From NCBI GenBank assembly GCA_003448835.1, contig DLXM01000286.1, positions 1-17,400 of the forward strand: DNA of 17,400 nucleotides, given 5' to 3'. The DNA is from Bacteroidota bacterium (GTDB taxonomy: Bacteria; Bacteroidota; Rhodothermia; Balneolales; HLUCCA01). Shown here in pieces: positions 7,848-15,817 of this stretch. Both the position numbers and the translations under genes were made by a program. Each line of letters opens with the position of its first letter. Position 1 is the stretch's first letter. A model generated the notes under the pieces. The model had not been told where the DNA came from. It saw only the letters and a program-made list of their open reading frames with translations, and made no database searches.

Positions 7848-8981
7848 TCAAGAAAAACGGTCAGCTAGTCTGTTAATCAAATACCCACTCTCGTTCAGTG
7901 CCGTTTCTGCAAATTCGCCGAAGAAATCAGTAATGGACTCAAATTCCTGGATGAAAGCTTTTTTGTCTCCTTTGCGTACCATATCGGCTAATCGTTCATG
8001 ATGCCCAAGGAATTCTAACAACATATTTCGACGTTCTTCGGTAGCAAAAACAATATCTGCGTACAATTCGGCATCCTGCGCGAAAATCCTACCAGTCATC
8101 ATCAATTCTGCGCGGTAAATCGGGCTCGAAAAATGCAGGATATCCTCCGGTTTCAGTTCAGATGTTTTCATAAACGATCCATGCAACAGCGCGACAAAGT
8201 GCCGAAGTCCCTGCACCAGATTCATCACCTTGTCGTGTTGAAGCGGATCAACTGCCAGAACCCGCATCCCCCAAAGCTGGAACTGATTTATAATCCAATC
8301 ATACTCGGCATCATCGCGACCATGACAAGTTATCATTAATTGCTTCGATAGATTTTGAACATCCGGACCATGCATGGGGTGCAATCCAATAACCGGGCCT
8401 GCGTGTACGTCAAGCATGGCGCTTAAAGGTTCAGATTTATTACTGGTAAAATCCGCTAACACGACATTATGAGGCATAAATTGTGCCGCTTTTTTGATGA
8501 CCTCCACAGTAATATTTATTGGCACAGAAACAATCACTAAGTCCACACCATTAAACAACTCGAGGGCTTTATCCCAATCGTTTTTGTCTAAAATGCGCAC
8601 TTCATGTCCGCTGGATGCAAACAAAGTGGCATATTGTTTACCCATGCCCCCGCTACCACCAAGAATCAGAATTTTTTTAGGATGTGTTGTCGCACACGGA
8701 AACTCACTTGCAGATTGACTAGCACGACTTGAACTCATGATCATACGCAGAAAATCCTCAGCCCACTCCGGATCCATGTTTCGTTTAATGGCCATTTCCC
8801 GGAATGACTGAATTTTTTGATCCTCACGTCCGGCGACATAAATCGGCAGTTTATTTTGAATTTTTGTCATCAAAACACCTTTTACGATCTCCGCGCGTTC
8901 TTTAAGCAGATCCAGGATCTGTTCATCAATCGAATCAATTCGCACGCGGAATTCATTCAATGATTGATTTGTTTTTGGCAT
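7848..8981 (-). CDS. tyrA: bifunctional chorismate mutase / prephenate dehydrogenase (T-protein)
   Basis: It converts chorismate to prephenate and then, with NAD+, to 4-hydroxyphenylpyruvate for tyrosine synthesis. The N-terminal AroQ-type chorismate mutase domain (1-90) keeps the expected active-site residues Arg12, Arg29, Lys40, Arg52 and Glu53 (FRVRID, LKERAE, LPIYVAGRE). The dehydrogenase domain follows, with the nucleotide-binding GGSGGMG (108-114), VIVSVPI and the catalytic His201 in GLHPMHGPD. The C-terminal helical dimerisation part has HFSSPIYRAELMMTGRIFAQ. Length (377 aa) and domain order match E. coli TyrA, which is unusual in the Bacteroidota-like setting suggested by the rest of the window. 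It starts at the ATG at 8981, is divergent from uvrB and lies 97 bases upstream of metH. Confidence 0.95.
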   Translation of the reverse strand: MPKTNQSLNEFRVRIDSIDEQILDLLKERAEIVKGVLMTKIQNKLPIYVAGREDQKIQSFREMAIKRNMDPEWAEDFLRMIMSSSRASQSASEFPCATTHPKKILILGGSGGMGKQYATLFASSGHEVRILDKNDWDKALELFNGVDLVIVSVPINITVEVIKKAAQFMPHNVVLADFTSNKSEPLSAMLDVHAGPVIGLHPMHGPDVQNLSKQLMITCHGRDDAEYDWIINQFQLWGMRVLAVDPLQHDKVMNLVQGLRHFVALLHGSFMKTSELKPEDILHFSSPIYRAELMMTGRIFAQDAELYADIVFATEERRNMLLEFLGHHERLADMVRKGDKKAFIQEFESITDFFGEFAETALNESGYLINRLADRFS

Positions 8982-9137
8982 GATTTTGCTCTGTTTGTTT
9001 TTTTGCGAATGGCATCAGCAAAACGATTAGATTATATTACTACGATTTGCCGAAGTACACTCAATGATTACTCTAAATCCCCTGGCAGACAATTTCGTGA
9101 AAAATAAGCTACACATTCAAATATAAAGTTACGTTTC
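8982..9137. promoter_or_regulatory. divergent intergenic region, tyrA / uvrB
   Basis: These 156 bases must hold the promoters of both genes. No convincing TAnnTTTG or -35/-10 pair could be fixed on either strand; TACGATTTG near 9039 resembles a -7 box with one extra base. No LexA-type palindrome is seen in front of uvrB. Confidence 0.3.
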
Positions 9138-11189
9138 ATGTCCGATTTTAAATTAGTATCACAATTTCAGCCGGCGGGTGATCAGCCTAAAGCCATTAAT
9201 GAGCTTTTATCAGGACTTGAGTGCAATGATAAATTTCAGACACTGCTTGGAATCACAGGGTCGGGAAAAACCAGAACCATAGCTTCAGTAATTGAGAAAT
9301 ATGGCCGTCCGACGTTGGTAATGAGCCATAACAAGACCCTTGCAGCCCAATTATATCGCGAATTAAGTGATTTTTTTCCCGAGAATTCGGTTGAATTTTT
9401 TATATCGTATTACGATTACTATCAGCCCGAAGCATATCTAATTTCGCAGGATAAATACATTGAAAAAGATTTATCAATAAATGATGAAATCCAGCGTCTT
9501 CGTCTTAGATCGACGAGTTCATTGCTTTCAGGTCGTTCTGACGTCATCATTGTCTCTTCAATAAGTTGTATTTATGGAATCGGATCTCCAAGTGAGTACG
9601 AAAAACTGATTATTAACTTACAGGTTGGTAAGGAAATCCCTCGAAATAAGCTGCTTTATGATTTAGTGGATCTGCATTATGTTCGAAATGACATCGAATT
9701 TAAGCGTGCCGTTTTTAGGGTTCGGGGAGATGTCATCGATTTGTATCCGGCATATTCCGACCAGGCGTTGCGCATTACTTTTTGGGGTGATGAAATTGAA
9801 TCAATGGCTTTATTTGACCCGGATACTGGCAAAGAAATTGAAAAAGTGAATCAATTTGTGGTATATCCTGCCTCCCATTACGTAACAAGTAAAGATCGCC
9901 TCGCCGAAGCGATAAATCATATTCGGGATGAACTGGTTTGGCGAACGGAAGTCCTTCGATCTGAAGAAAAATACATTGAAGCACATCGTTTAGAGCAACG
10001 AACCTTGTTCGATATCGAAATGATTCAGGAAATTGGTTATTGCTCCGGTATTGAAAACTATTCCAGATACCTGGCGGGGAGAAAGCCCGGCGAACGGCCA
10101 TATTGTTTGATCGATTATTTCCCGGATGATTTTCTATTAGTGGTAGATGAAAGTCACCAGTCAATCCCACAAATTGGAGCCATGTATGGTGGTGACAGAT
10201 CTCGAAAATTGTCGTTGGTTGAACATGGATTCAGGTTGCCATCTGCACTGGATAACCGTCCCCTTACGTTTGAGGAATGGGAATCGATGGTCAAAAAGTG
10301 CATTTTTGTGAGTGCAACCCCTAGTGATTATGAAATGGAAAAATCGGAGGGTGTTTTTGTAGAGCAGATTATTCGTCCGACTGGTCTTATGGAACCCGAG
10401 ATCATCGTTCGGCCTCTCAAGAATCAAATTGATGACCTGATTCACGAAATTCGGGGTCGAATTGAAAAAAATGAACGAACATTGGTGCTCACGCTCACCA
10501 AACGAATGAGTGAAGAACTCTCTGAGTATCTTAAGAATTTGGGCATCAAAGCTGCTTATATGCACAGTGAACTGGATGCCATCCAGCGAATTGAAGTACT
10601 TTTTAGATATCGTCGCGGGGACTTTGACGTGTTGGTTGGTATAAATTTACTTCGGGAGGGAATTGATATTCCCGAGTTGGGTCTCGTGGCAATATTGGAT
10701 GCAGATAAAGAAGGGTTTTTGCGATCGACGACATCCCTTATGCAGATATCCGGACGTGCTGCGCGAAATCTGAATGGACTTGTCATATTTTATGCTGATA
10801 AGATGACGGCAAGTATGAAAAAAGTCATCGATGAGACCCAAAAACGCCGAATAATGCAGGAAGAGTACAACAAAGAGCATGGAATAACGCCACACACGGT
10901 TTACAAAGAGCTGAAACCTCTGGTTGATCCATCACTAATATCAAACCAAAAGATTGATTTTGACTCCGCATACGGTGATTTTGAAAATCCAATTGAAGTG
11001 ATCAAGGCTGCTGATGATGGAATTCATTACAAAGCGAATCCTGCTATGAAAGAGGTTGTGTTCGACAACAAGGCCGATTTTATGAATTATCTCCAGGAAT
11101 CTATGATGACCGCAGCCAAGAATTTGGAGTTTGAGGAAGCTGCCCGAATCCGGGATCAAATCGAGAAGCTCAAATTAGTGAAGGACTAA
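9138..11189 (+). CDS. uvrB: UvrABC excinuclease subunit B
   Basis: The damage-verifying helicase-like subunit of nucleotide excision repair, loaded by UvrA and then recruiting UvrC. Walker A is GITGSGKT (38-45). The damage-inserting beta-hairpin begins at YYDYYQPEAY (91-100). The Walker B/motif II is DESH (337-340). Motif V is seen as GINLLREGIDIPELGL, and motif VI as QISGRAARN, where most homologues have QTIGRAARN. The C-terminal UVR domain that binds UvrC is present (AAKNLEFEEAARIRDQIEKLK region). At 683 aa it is full length. The gene stands alone on the plus strand and converges on the exodeoxyribonuclease III gene. Confidence 0.98.
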   Translation: MSDFKLVSQFQPAGDQPKAINELLSGLECNDKFQTLLGITGSGKTRTIASVIEKYGRPTLVMSHNKTLAAQLYRELSDFFPENSVEFFISYYDYYQPEAYLISQDKYIEKDLSINDEIQRLRLRSTSSLLSGRSDVIIVSSISCIYGIGSPSEYEKLIINLQVGKEIPRNKLLYDLVDLHYVRNDIEFKRAVFRVRGDVIDLYPAYSDQALRITFWGDEIESMALFDPDTGKEIEKVNQFVVYPASHYVTSKDRLAEAINHIRDELVWRTEVLRSEEKYIEAHRLEQRTLFDIEMIQEIGYCSGIENYSRYLAGRKPGERPYCLIDYFPDDFLLVVDESHQSIPQIGAMYGGDRSRKLSLVEHGFRLPSALDNRPLTFEEWESMVKKCIFVSATPSDYEMEKSEGVFVEQIIRPTGLMEPEIIVRPLKNQIDDLIHEIRGRIEKNERTLVLTLTKRMSEELSEYLKNLGIKAAYMHSELDAIQRIEVLFRYRRGDFDVLVGINLLREGIDIPELGLVAILDADKEGFLRSTTSLMQISGRAARNLNGLVIFYADKMTASMKKVIDETQKRRIMQEEYNKEHGITPHTVYKELKPLVDPSLISNQKIDFDSAYGDFENPIEVIKAADDGIHYKANPAMKEVVFDNKADFMNYLQESMMTAAKNLEFEEAARIRDQIEKLKLVKD

Positions 11190-11396
11190 AGTACTTGCGA
11201 TCCGAGTCATCGCTAACTTCAAGTCTTACCGAATTGAAAGGGTAGAATTGATCATAGATTGGCCCCTATTTATGGCGGCATTTTAGGAAAGGATGCAATA
11301 TATATATCGGATTGGTAACACCACCCTTGCCCTTCTAAGCAACGGATGCATCCGTTAAATCTCTAAAATATGTCAGCATTGAGCTCATAAATGAAC
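11190..11396. other. intergenic region between convergent uvrB and xth
   Basis: These 207 bases hold no supported gene. A perfect 16-bp palindrome lies at 11341-11356, an imperfect hairpin at 11379-11400 overlaps the xth stop codon, and 11303-11320 nearly repeats the last bases of xth. None is followed by a clear T-run, so the terminators of uvrB and of the yqeY-xth cluster are not evident. A plus-strand frame stays open from the uvrB stop to about 11286 without a start codon. Confidence 0.5.
11341..11356. repeat. perfect 16-bp palindrome
   Basis: AACGGATGCATCCGTT is its own reverse complement. It could form a 6-bp stem with a TGCA loop or serve as a dimer binding site. It is not followed by a T-run, so termination is doubtful. 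Confidence 0.6.
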
Positions 11397-11400
11397 TCAA
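11379..11400. repeat. imperfect inverted repeat at the xth 3' end
   Basis: TTGAGCTCA and TGAACTCAA pair in 8 of 9 positions around a TAAA loop. The repeat includes the xth stop codon (11397-11399). It is a possible weak transcript-end hairpin for uvrB or xth, without a T-tract. Confidence 0.35.
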
Positions 11401-12161
11401 ATATTATATCGGATTGTAACAGGAACATGATCTGACATATTCAGTTCCCGTTCAATTTTGCCTGCAACAGCCTTTTGGTTTAGTTGCTCCGACGCCAGGT
11501 GGTAGTCAATGCGCCACCCTTTGTTATTTCTTTTAGCACCGGCACGATAGGTCCACCAACTATATGCATCGTGTAAGTCAGGATATAATTCTCTGAATAC
11601 ATCTTTGTACCCTGCATTCAGAAACTTTGTAAACCATTCCCGTTCTTCAGGCAAAAATCCGGATGATTTTTTATTTGAAACCGGATCATGAATGTCGATT
11701 TCTCTATGTGCAATGTTGAAATCACCACAGAGTACCGTTGGACTGGGTCCGTTTAACAAAGGCAAAGAATACCTTTCAAATGCATCCAAAAACTCATATT
11801 TCAGAGATTGTCGTATATCTCCTGAAGTCCCGCTGGGCGCATAGATAGAATAAATATCTACTCCATTGATTCGGGCTTTTATCACACGACCCTCTTGATC
11901 AATCCAATCAAGACCCATACCCAATTGAACCTTTTCGGGCTCCATTTTCGATAAAATTCCAACTCCTGAATACCCTTTTTTCTCAGCCGGGTGATAATAC
12001 TCATGGTATCCCAATTCATGAATTTCTTCAGGAATCTGGTTTACATCAGCCTTTAGCTCCTGGAGACAAATGACATCCGGTTTTGTTTGTTTAACCCAAT
12101 CTACAAAACCCTTTTTAACGGCCGCTCGAATCCCATTGACGTTATAAGATGAAATAATCAT
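11397..12161 (-). CDS. xth: exodeoxyribonuclease III family (AP endonuclease)
   Basis: A Mg2+-dependent enzyme that cleaves abasic sites and degrades DNA 3'-5' in base excision repair. It belongs to the endonuclease/exonuclease/phosphatase fold. Catalytic and metal residues are visible: Asn7 and Asn9 (SYNVNGIR), Glu35 (CLQELK), Tyr107 (SIYAPSG), Asp147 and Asn149 (GDFNIAHREID), the WRIDY strand, and Asp244/His245 (SDHVP). At 254 aa it is a complete single-domain enzyme resembling the ExoA/Xth group. It is the last gene of the yqeY-cvpA-tyrS-DUF2059-like-xth cluster, starting 7 bases after the preceding stop, so it is probably translated from the same message. Confidence 0.95.
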   Translation of the reverse strand: MIISSYNVNGIRAAVKKGFVDWVKQTKPDVICLQELKADVNQIPEEIHELGYHEYYHPAEKKGYSGVGILSKMEPEKVQLGMGLDWIDQEGRVIKARINGVDIYSIYAPSGTSGDIRQSLKYEFLDAFERYSLPLLNGPSPTVLCGDFNIAHREIDIHDPVSNKKSSGFLPEEREWFTKFLNAGYKDVFRELYPDLHDAYSWWTYRAGAKRNNKGWRIDYHLASEQLNQKAVAGKIERELNMSDHVPVTIRYNI

Positions 12162-12168
12162 AATTCAA

Positions 12169-13005
12169 CTATTCGTTATCATATCCATTAATTTCACGAA
12201 CCCTTGATGTCGCTTTTTTCAATACATTCTCAAATACTCCATAAGACACGTCTGAAAACCAACTTCCGGCCGGTGTACGATAAAAATCAAAATACGCCAG
12301 TAAATCCGGATCCGTTACCGTTCTGTAGGTGAATAAATTCATACCAATGGTAACATTTTTATAAGATTCATGCATTTCGCGAATGATTAATCCACGAACG
12401 ATCGGAATGTCCTCCATGCTAACTTTTTCAGCTGTCGGCACATACGGATTCATCGCCGTAACCATCGCTAAATACAAATCTGCAATAAAATAAACCGTGT
12501 TATCTGTAGCATTCGTTAACTCGTCGAACTCCAGAATCATGTCAATTCTGCTCTGGTCTGGCAGATTATTTTCAATATTTTCAAAATAATCATAGCGACT
12601 GGATTCAAGGGAGTCGGAATTACTGATAATTTCCAGTTCATTCATCCTTTGGGTTAATGGATGCTCTAACCAGTCCATGACCGTCTGAATATGACCAGCT
12701 TCAATATCATTCAACAGATATGAAATTGCGTCATCAACAAGCTTTTCCTCTTCAAATGCGGACGTTAATGTAGCGGCAATTTTTTGACGGGTTTCCATGT
12801 CGAACTTACTGCCCTCCTCTTCGAATTGTCCCATGATAATGTGCGGAATTTCTCGAAGTTGATGCATCATCCCGGATTCATCCAGAAACCGTTTTGCCCG
12901 TTCATGGTGATTAACCTGTTGAGAGACAGCTGATTCAGTACTCAATAACAGAAAACCTGTTAAGATAAAACTGAACCCAATTGATTTCTGAATTTTGTTG
13001 AACAT
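12169..13005 (-). CDS. secreted DUF2059-like protein with an apparent internal duplication
   Basis: The N-terminus is a signal peptide of about 28 residues (basic MFNKIQK, then a hydrophobic core, ending near AVSQQ). The mature protein is helical and acidic. The segment PDLLAYFDFYRTPAGSWF (233-250) resembles the DUF2059 signature, in which an aromatic-rich helix is followed by a Gly-containing turn near FY. A related segment, DIEAGHIQTVMDWLEHPLTQRM (about 100-121), sits in the first half, so the protein probably contains two tandem copies of the unit. The role is unknown; export to the periplasm or outside is inferred. It lies between tyrS (26 bases) and xth (7 bases) in an otherwise cytosolic cluster. 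The family call is moderate; gene reality is high. Confidence 0.72.
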   Translation of the reverse strand: MFNKIQKSIGFSFILTGFLLLSTESAVSQQVNHHERAKRFLDESGMMHQLREIPHIIMGQFEEEGSKFDMETRQKIAATLTSAFEEEKLVDDAISYLLNDIEAGHIQTVMDWLEHPLTQRMNELEIISNSDSLESSRYDYFENIENNLPDQSRIDMILEFDELTNATDNTVYFIADLYLAMVTAMNPYVPTAEKVSMEDIPIVRGLIIREMHESYKNVTIGMNLFTYRTVTDPDLLAYFDFYRTPAGSWFSDVSYGVFENVLKKATSRVREINGYDNE

Positions 13006-13031
13006 AATATTTTTAGAATCCTTCAGAGGAA

Positions 13032-14246
13032 CTAATTACTTACCAATCGGGCAAATTTTCTTTTACCAACTTTTAAAACAACTGCGTCGCCTGATTTGAA
13101 TACAATTTCATGATTTACATCACCAATTACCTCTCCATCGATAGAAACGCCACCTTGTTGAATCAATCTTCTGGCTTCACCATTACTTGGCGCAAAATTG
13201 ATCGATGATATGAGCGAAATCAATCTCTCTGCATTCCCGGCATCGAATGTAAACTCAGGCATCTCATCAGGAATTTCTTTGTTTATCACAGTTTGTTCAA
13301 AATATTTCCTGGCTCCGTATGCAGTTTCTTCCCCAAAGTATAATCTGGTGATCGCAAGTGCCAGGTCATGTTTTGCGTTTCTTGGATCGCTTACAATGCG
13401 ATCCTTTAGAATTGCCAGCTCTTCATTAGATACATCCGTTACAAGCTCAAAATAACTGTAAATCATTGAATCGGGAATTGATAAAGACTTGCCGTACATA
13501 TCATTAGCTGTTTCATTGATCCCAATGTAGTTGTCATAGGACTTACTCATTTTGTTGACACCATCCGTGCCAACCAATAACGGCATCATTAAACAAACTT
13601 GTGGAGATTGTCCGTCTTCTTTTTGAAGCTGTCTTCCTACCAATAGATTAAATTTTTGGTCACTCCCACCCAGTTCTACATCTGACCTTAAGTATACCGA
13701 GTCCTGACCCTGGGCTAATGGGTATAAAAATTCATGTAATGAAATCGGCTCTTCATTACTATATCTTTTAGAAAAATCATCCCGCTCAATCATCCTGGCC
13801 ACCGTAAATTTCGATGCAAGACGAATGACATCCTCAAATTTCATGGTACCGAGCCAATCGGAATTATAGACGATCTCTGTTTTTTCTGCATCTAAGATTT
13901 TAGACGCCTGTTCGAAATATGATTTTCCGTTTTCACGAACATCCTCGATAGTCAAAGCGGGACGAGTTTTATTGGCTCCGGTTGGATCGCCAATCATTCC
14001 TGTAAAATCACCAATTATTAGGATACAGTGGTGTCCCAGATCCTGAAACTGACGCATTTTTCGCAAAATAACTGAATGTCCCAGGTGCAAATCAGGTCGC
14101 GTTGGATCACATCCCAGTTTTATTCGCAGTGGGGTATTCGTTGATCTGGATTTTTCAAGCTTTTGGACTAACTCTTCTTCGGGTACAATTTCGACTGTAC
14201 CTCTTTTAATTATATCCAGTTGTTCTGAAACGGGTAAAAATGACAT
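13032..14246 (-). CDS. tyrS: tyrosyl-tRNA synthetase
   Basis: This class I synthetase charges tRNA-Tyr with tyrosine. HLGH (54-57) is the HIGH motif, KMSKS (232-236) is intact, and GGSDQKFNLLVGR is the conserved substrate-pocket segment. The C-terminus is an S4 RNA-binding domain (about 340-404; ARRLIQQGGVSIDGEVI). At 404 aa with an HLGH motif it resembles the TyrS2/TyrZ type rather than the E. coli TyrS type. No T-box or leader is seen in the 51 bases upstream, which is unremarkable outside Firmicutes. It is the third gene of the yqeY-cvpA-tyrS-DUF2059-like-xth cluster. Confidence 0.97.
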   Translation of the reverse strand: MSFLPVSEQLDIIKRGTVEIVPEEELVQKLEKSRSTNTPLRIKLGCDPTRPDLHLGHSVILRKMRQFQDLGHHCILIIGDFTGMIGDPTGANKTRPALTIEDVRENGKSYFEQASKILDAEKTEIVYNSDWLGTMKFEDVIRLASKFTVARMIERDDFSKRYSNEEPISLHEFLYPLAQGQDSVYLRSDVELGGSDQKFNLLVGRQLQKEDGQSPQVCLMMPLLVGTDGVNKMSKSYDNYIGINETANDMYGKSLSIPDSMIYSYFELVTDVSNEELAILKDRIVSDPRNAKHDLALAITRLYFGEETAYGARKYFEQTVINKEIPDEMPEFTFDAGNAERLISLISSINFAPSNGEARRLIQQGGVSIDGEVIGDVNHEIVFKSGDAVVLKVGKRKFARLVSN

Positions 14247-14297
14247 GAAATAGCTAAGAAATGTGAATAAAATAGATGAAAACTGAAATTAACGGTT

Positions 14298-14876
14298 TTA
14301 AGATTCAGTTGTAGTTGGATCATCATTTAGAATGATCTTGATAAAATCGGACTCTATAAAATATTGATCTGTTTGTTCTGCGAAACTCTGGACTCCAGGA
14401 TAGATTCGAGCCATTACATTATACACTTTAGGTGCAATTGGTAAAACGTACTCATACAAAAGTGAAGTATCCCGATATTCCTGATTGGGTTGGTTTACAA
14501 CGCCCAGAATAATCAAAACTACTGAAACGAGTAAGGCGCCTTTCAATCCACTGAAAATCCCGCCAAAGATTAAGTTGACAATTGACAAGTTCGCCAGTTT
14601 TATAAGAGAATTCAGAAACTTTATGATCAATTTTACAACAATTATTATACCAATATATAGAATGATAAAAGAGAAAAATGGTATCCATGGACTCTCCATA
14701 TTGTAGAATCTTTCCCAATATGCAGCGAATTCACTCATGTAGGTAAAAGCCAGAAAAATTGCAATTATCTGTCCAATGAGACCAAACGCCTCCTCAATAA
14801 AACCGTTCTTGAGTCCTGTAATAAAAAAAATCAGGATTGGTACGGCTATGACAATATCCAAAAGTCCCATTGGCAT
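14298..14876 (-). CDS. cvpA: CvpA family inner-membrane protein
   Basis: A small integral membrane protein of the CvpA (colicin V production) family. Four hydrophobic segments are visible, roughly at residues 5-20, 28-47, 65-88 and 101-125. They include the family N-terminal pattern LLDIVIAVPILIFFITGLKNGFIEEAFGLIG. The last 65 or so residues are polar and probably cytoplasmic or periplasmic, ending in an acidic tail. The molecular role is unsettled; in Proteobacteria CvpA affects envelope stress resistance. The first ATG (14876) lies 4 bases after the yqeY stop; a second in-frame ATG two codons later is possible. Coupling to yqeY is very likely. Confidence 0.9.
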   Translation of the reverse strand: MPMGLLDIVIAVPILIFFITGLKNGFIEEAFGLIGQIIAIFLAFTYMSEFAAYWERFYNMESPWIPFFSFIILYIGIIIVVKLIIKFLNSLIKLANLSIVNLIFGGIFSGLKGALLVSVVLIILGVVNQPNQEYRDTSLLYEYVLPIAPKVYNVMARIYPGVQSFAEQTDQYFIESDFIKIILNDDPTTTES

Positions 14877-14880
14877 ACAG

Positions 14881-15342
14881 TTATTGGGCTAAGAATTCTT
14901 TAACTACTTTATTGACAATTGATCCGTCAGCTTTTCCTTTGACTTTAGCCATCAACGCACCCATTAATTTACCCATATCGGCTGGTGTCGTAGCACCAAC
15001 ATCTTGTGCTGTTTTTTTGACGATGTCCTGAATTTCAGATTCTGACATCATTTGAGGTAAATATGATTCGATTATTGATAACTCATACTTTTCAGTATCA
15101 GCCAAATCGTTTCTTCCGGCATCCAGATACTGCTGAAGGGAATCTTTGCGCTGTTTGGCGCCTTTCATAAGGACTTGAATTACCGCTTCTTCGTTCAATT
15201 CTGAACGTTCGCCTCCGGTCCGTAAGCTGATTTCCTTTTCGAGAATAGCTGCCTTAATTGAACGCAAAATAGTGGATTTGGCACTATCCCGCGCGAGCAT
15301 AGATTCTTTTAAGTCTGATAATATTTTATTGTAAGTACTCAT
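14881..15342 (-). CDS. GatB/YqeY domain protein
   Basis: A 153-residue stand-alone YqeY protein. The N-terminal helical part starts LKESMLARDSAKSTILRSIKAAI, a classic YqeY opening. It contains QLAD-like helix material around YLDAGRNDLADTEKYELSIIESYLPQMMS and ends with the MGKLMGALMAKVKGKADGSIVNKVVKEFL segment that matches the C-terminal tRNA-contacting domain of GatB. The family is thought to be linked to tRNA-dependent amidation, but its exact function is unknown. The ATG at 15342 has GGAGA about 7 bases upstream, one of the clearer ribosome binding sites here. It is the first gene of the minus-strand cluster running to xth, and the ribosomal operon upstream is closed by its own terminator. 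Confidence 0.94.
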   Translation of the reverse strand: MSTYNKILSDLKESMLARDSAKSTILRSIKAAILEKEISLRTGGERSELNEEAVIQVLMKGAKQRKDSLQQYLDAGRNDLADTEKYELSIIESYLPQMMSESEIQDIVKKTAQDVGATTPADMGKLMGALMAKVKGKADGSIVNKVVKEFLAQ

Positions 15343-15400
15343 AATGTTTCTCCAACGAACAAATTAACTAATTATATATGAATCTGATGAAAAATTACTC

Positions 15401-15432
15401 AAAAAAAAAGGCCACATGAACCATGTAGCCTT
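15401..15432 (-). terminator. Rho-independent terminator of the rpmB-rpmG-DUF4295 operon
   Basis: On the minus strand an 11-bp stem, AAGGCTACATG / CATGTGGCCTT (one T-G wobble) with a 3-base loop, is followed by a run of T (plus-strand A at 15401-15409). It lies just after the DUF4295 stop codon and isolates the ribosomal operon from yqeY. Confidence 0.92.
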
Positions 15433-15468
15433 CTGAAAAATAGCAGCATATAAAACGTGTGTCTTATA

Positions 15469-15633
15469 TTAACTGTTTTTGAAATAATCGCCGACTTTAT
15501 CTGCGTCTACAGTTACTGTGCGATATGAAATGGTTCCTCGAGGTGATTTCTCTGAGATAATCACCTTAGCCATTTTACGCTGAGCTAATTTAGCTGCAAG
15601 TACTTTATCACCGAATGTTTGTTTCTTTGCCAT
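15469..15633 (-). CDS. DUF4295 small protein
   Basis: A 54-residue basic protein starting MAKKQTFGDKVLAAKLAQRK and ending DKVGDYFKNS. It matches the DUF4295 family, which follows rpmG in Bacteroidota ribosomal operons. Its size, charge and place with L28 and L33 suggest a ribosome- or RNA-associated role, but no function is established as far as I know. It starts 12 bases after the rpmG stop and has AGG upstream (CAGGTACC). In many relatives ftsY follows; here a strong terminator follows instead. It is easily missed because of its length. Confidence 0.9.
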   Translation of the reverse strand: MAKKQTFGDKVLAAKLAQRKMAKVIISEKSPRGTISYRTVTVDADKVGDYFKNS

Positions 15634-15645
15634 TTCTGGTACCTG

Positions 15646-15816
15646 TTATTTAATTTCTTTGTGGACAGTATGTTTACGCAAAACAGGATTGTACTTACGC
15701 AACTCTAAACGGTTGGTAGTATTTCTTCTGTTTTTGACAGTAACATAACGTGATGTGCCTGGTTTTTCTGTGCACTCCAGGATTACCTGAATGCGTACGC
15801 CTTTAGCCTTAGCCAT
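15646..15816 (-). CDS. rpmG: 50S ribosomal protein L33
   Basis: A 56-residue L33 of the large ribosomal subunit. The sequence begins [18 protein letters not shown] and continues with [23 protein letters not shown], the family core. The zinc-ribbon CxxC pairs are missing: only Cys15 remains, and the second pair is replaced by NPVLRK. This is therefore the zinc-independent (C-) form. It starts one base after the rpmB stop codon (TGA-T-ATG), and the likely ribosome binding site AAGGA lies in the last codons of rpmB. DUF4295 follows. Confidence 0.96.
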   Translation of the reverse strand: MAKAKGVRIQVILECTEKPGTSRYVTVKNRRNTTNRLELRKYNPVLRKHTVHKEIK

Positions 15817-15817
15817 A

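Noticed and set aside
9775..10565. Two long minus-strand frames of 131 and 134 codons opposite uvrB
   Set aside because: Both are antisense to conserved UvrB motifs and have unprotein-like composition.
11188..11286. Startless open plus-strand frame after uvrB, possible gene remnant
   Set aside because: About 33 codons without a start codon or recognisable motif; absence of stops over this length is not unusual.
11293..11358. 21-codon plus-strand mini-ORF with a purine-rich stretch directly before its ATG
   Set aside because: The AGGAAAGG abuts the ATG with no proper spacing, the peptide resembles nothing known, and it ends inside the palindrome; too weak to call.
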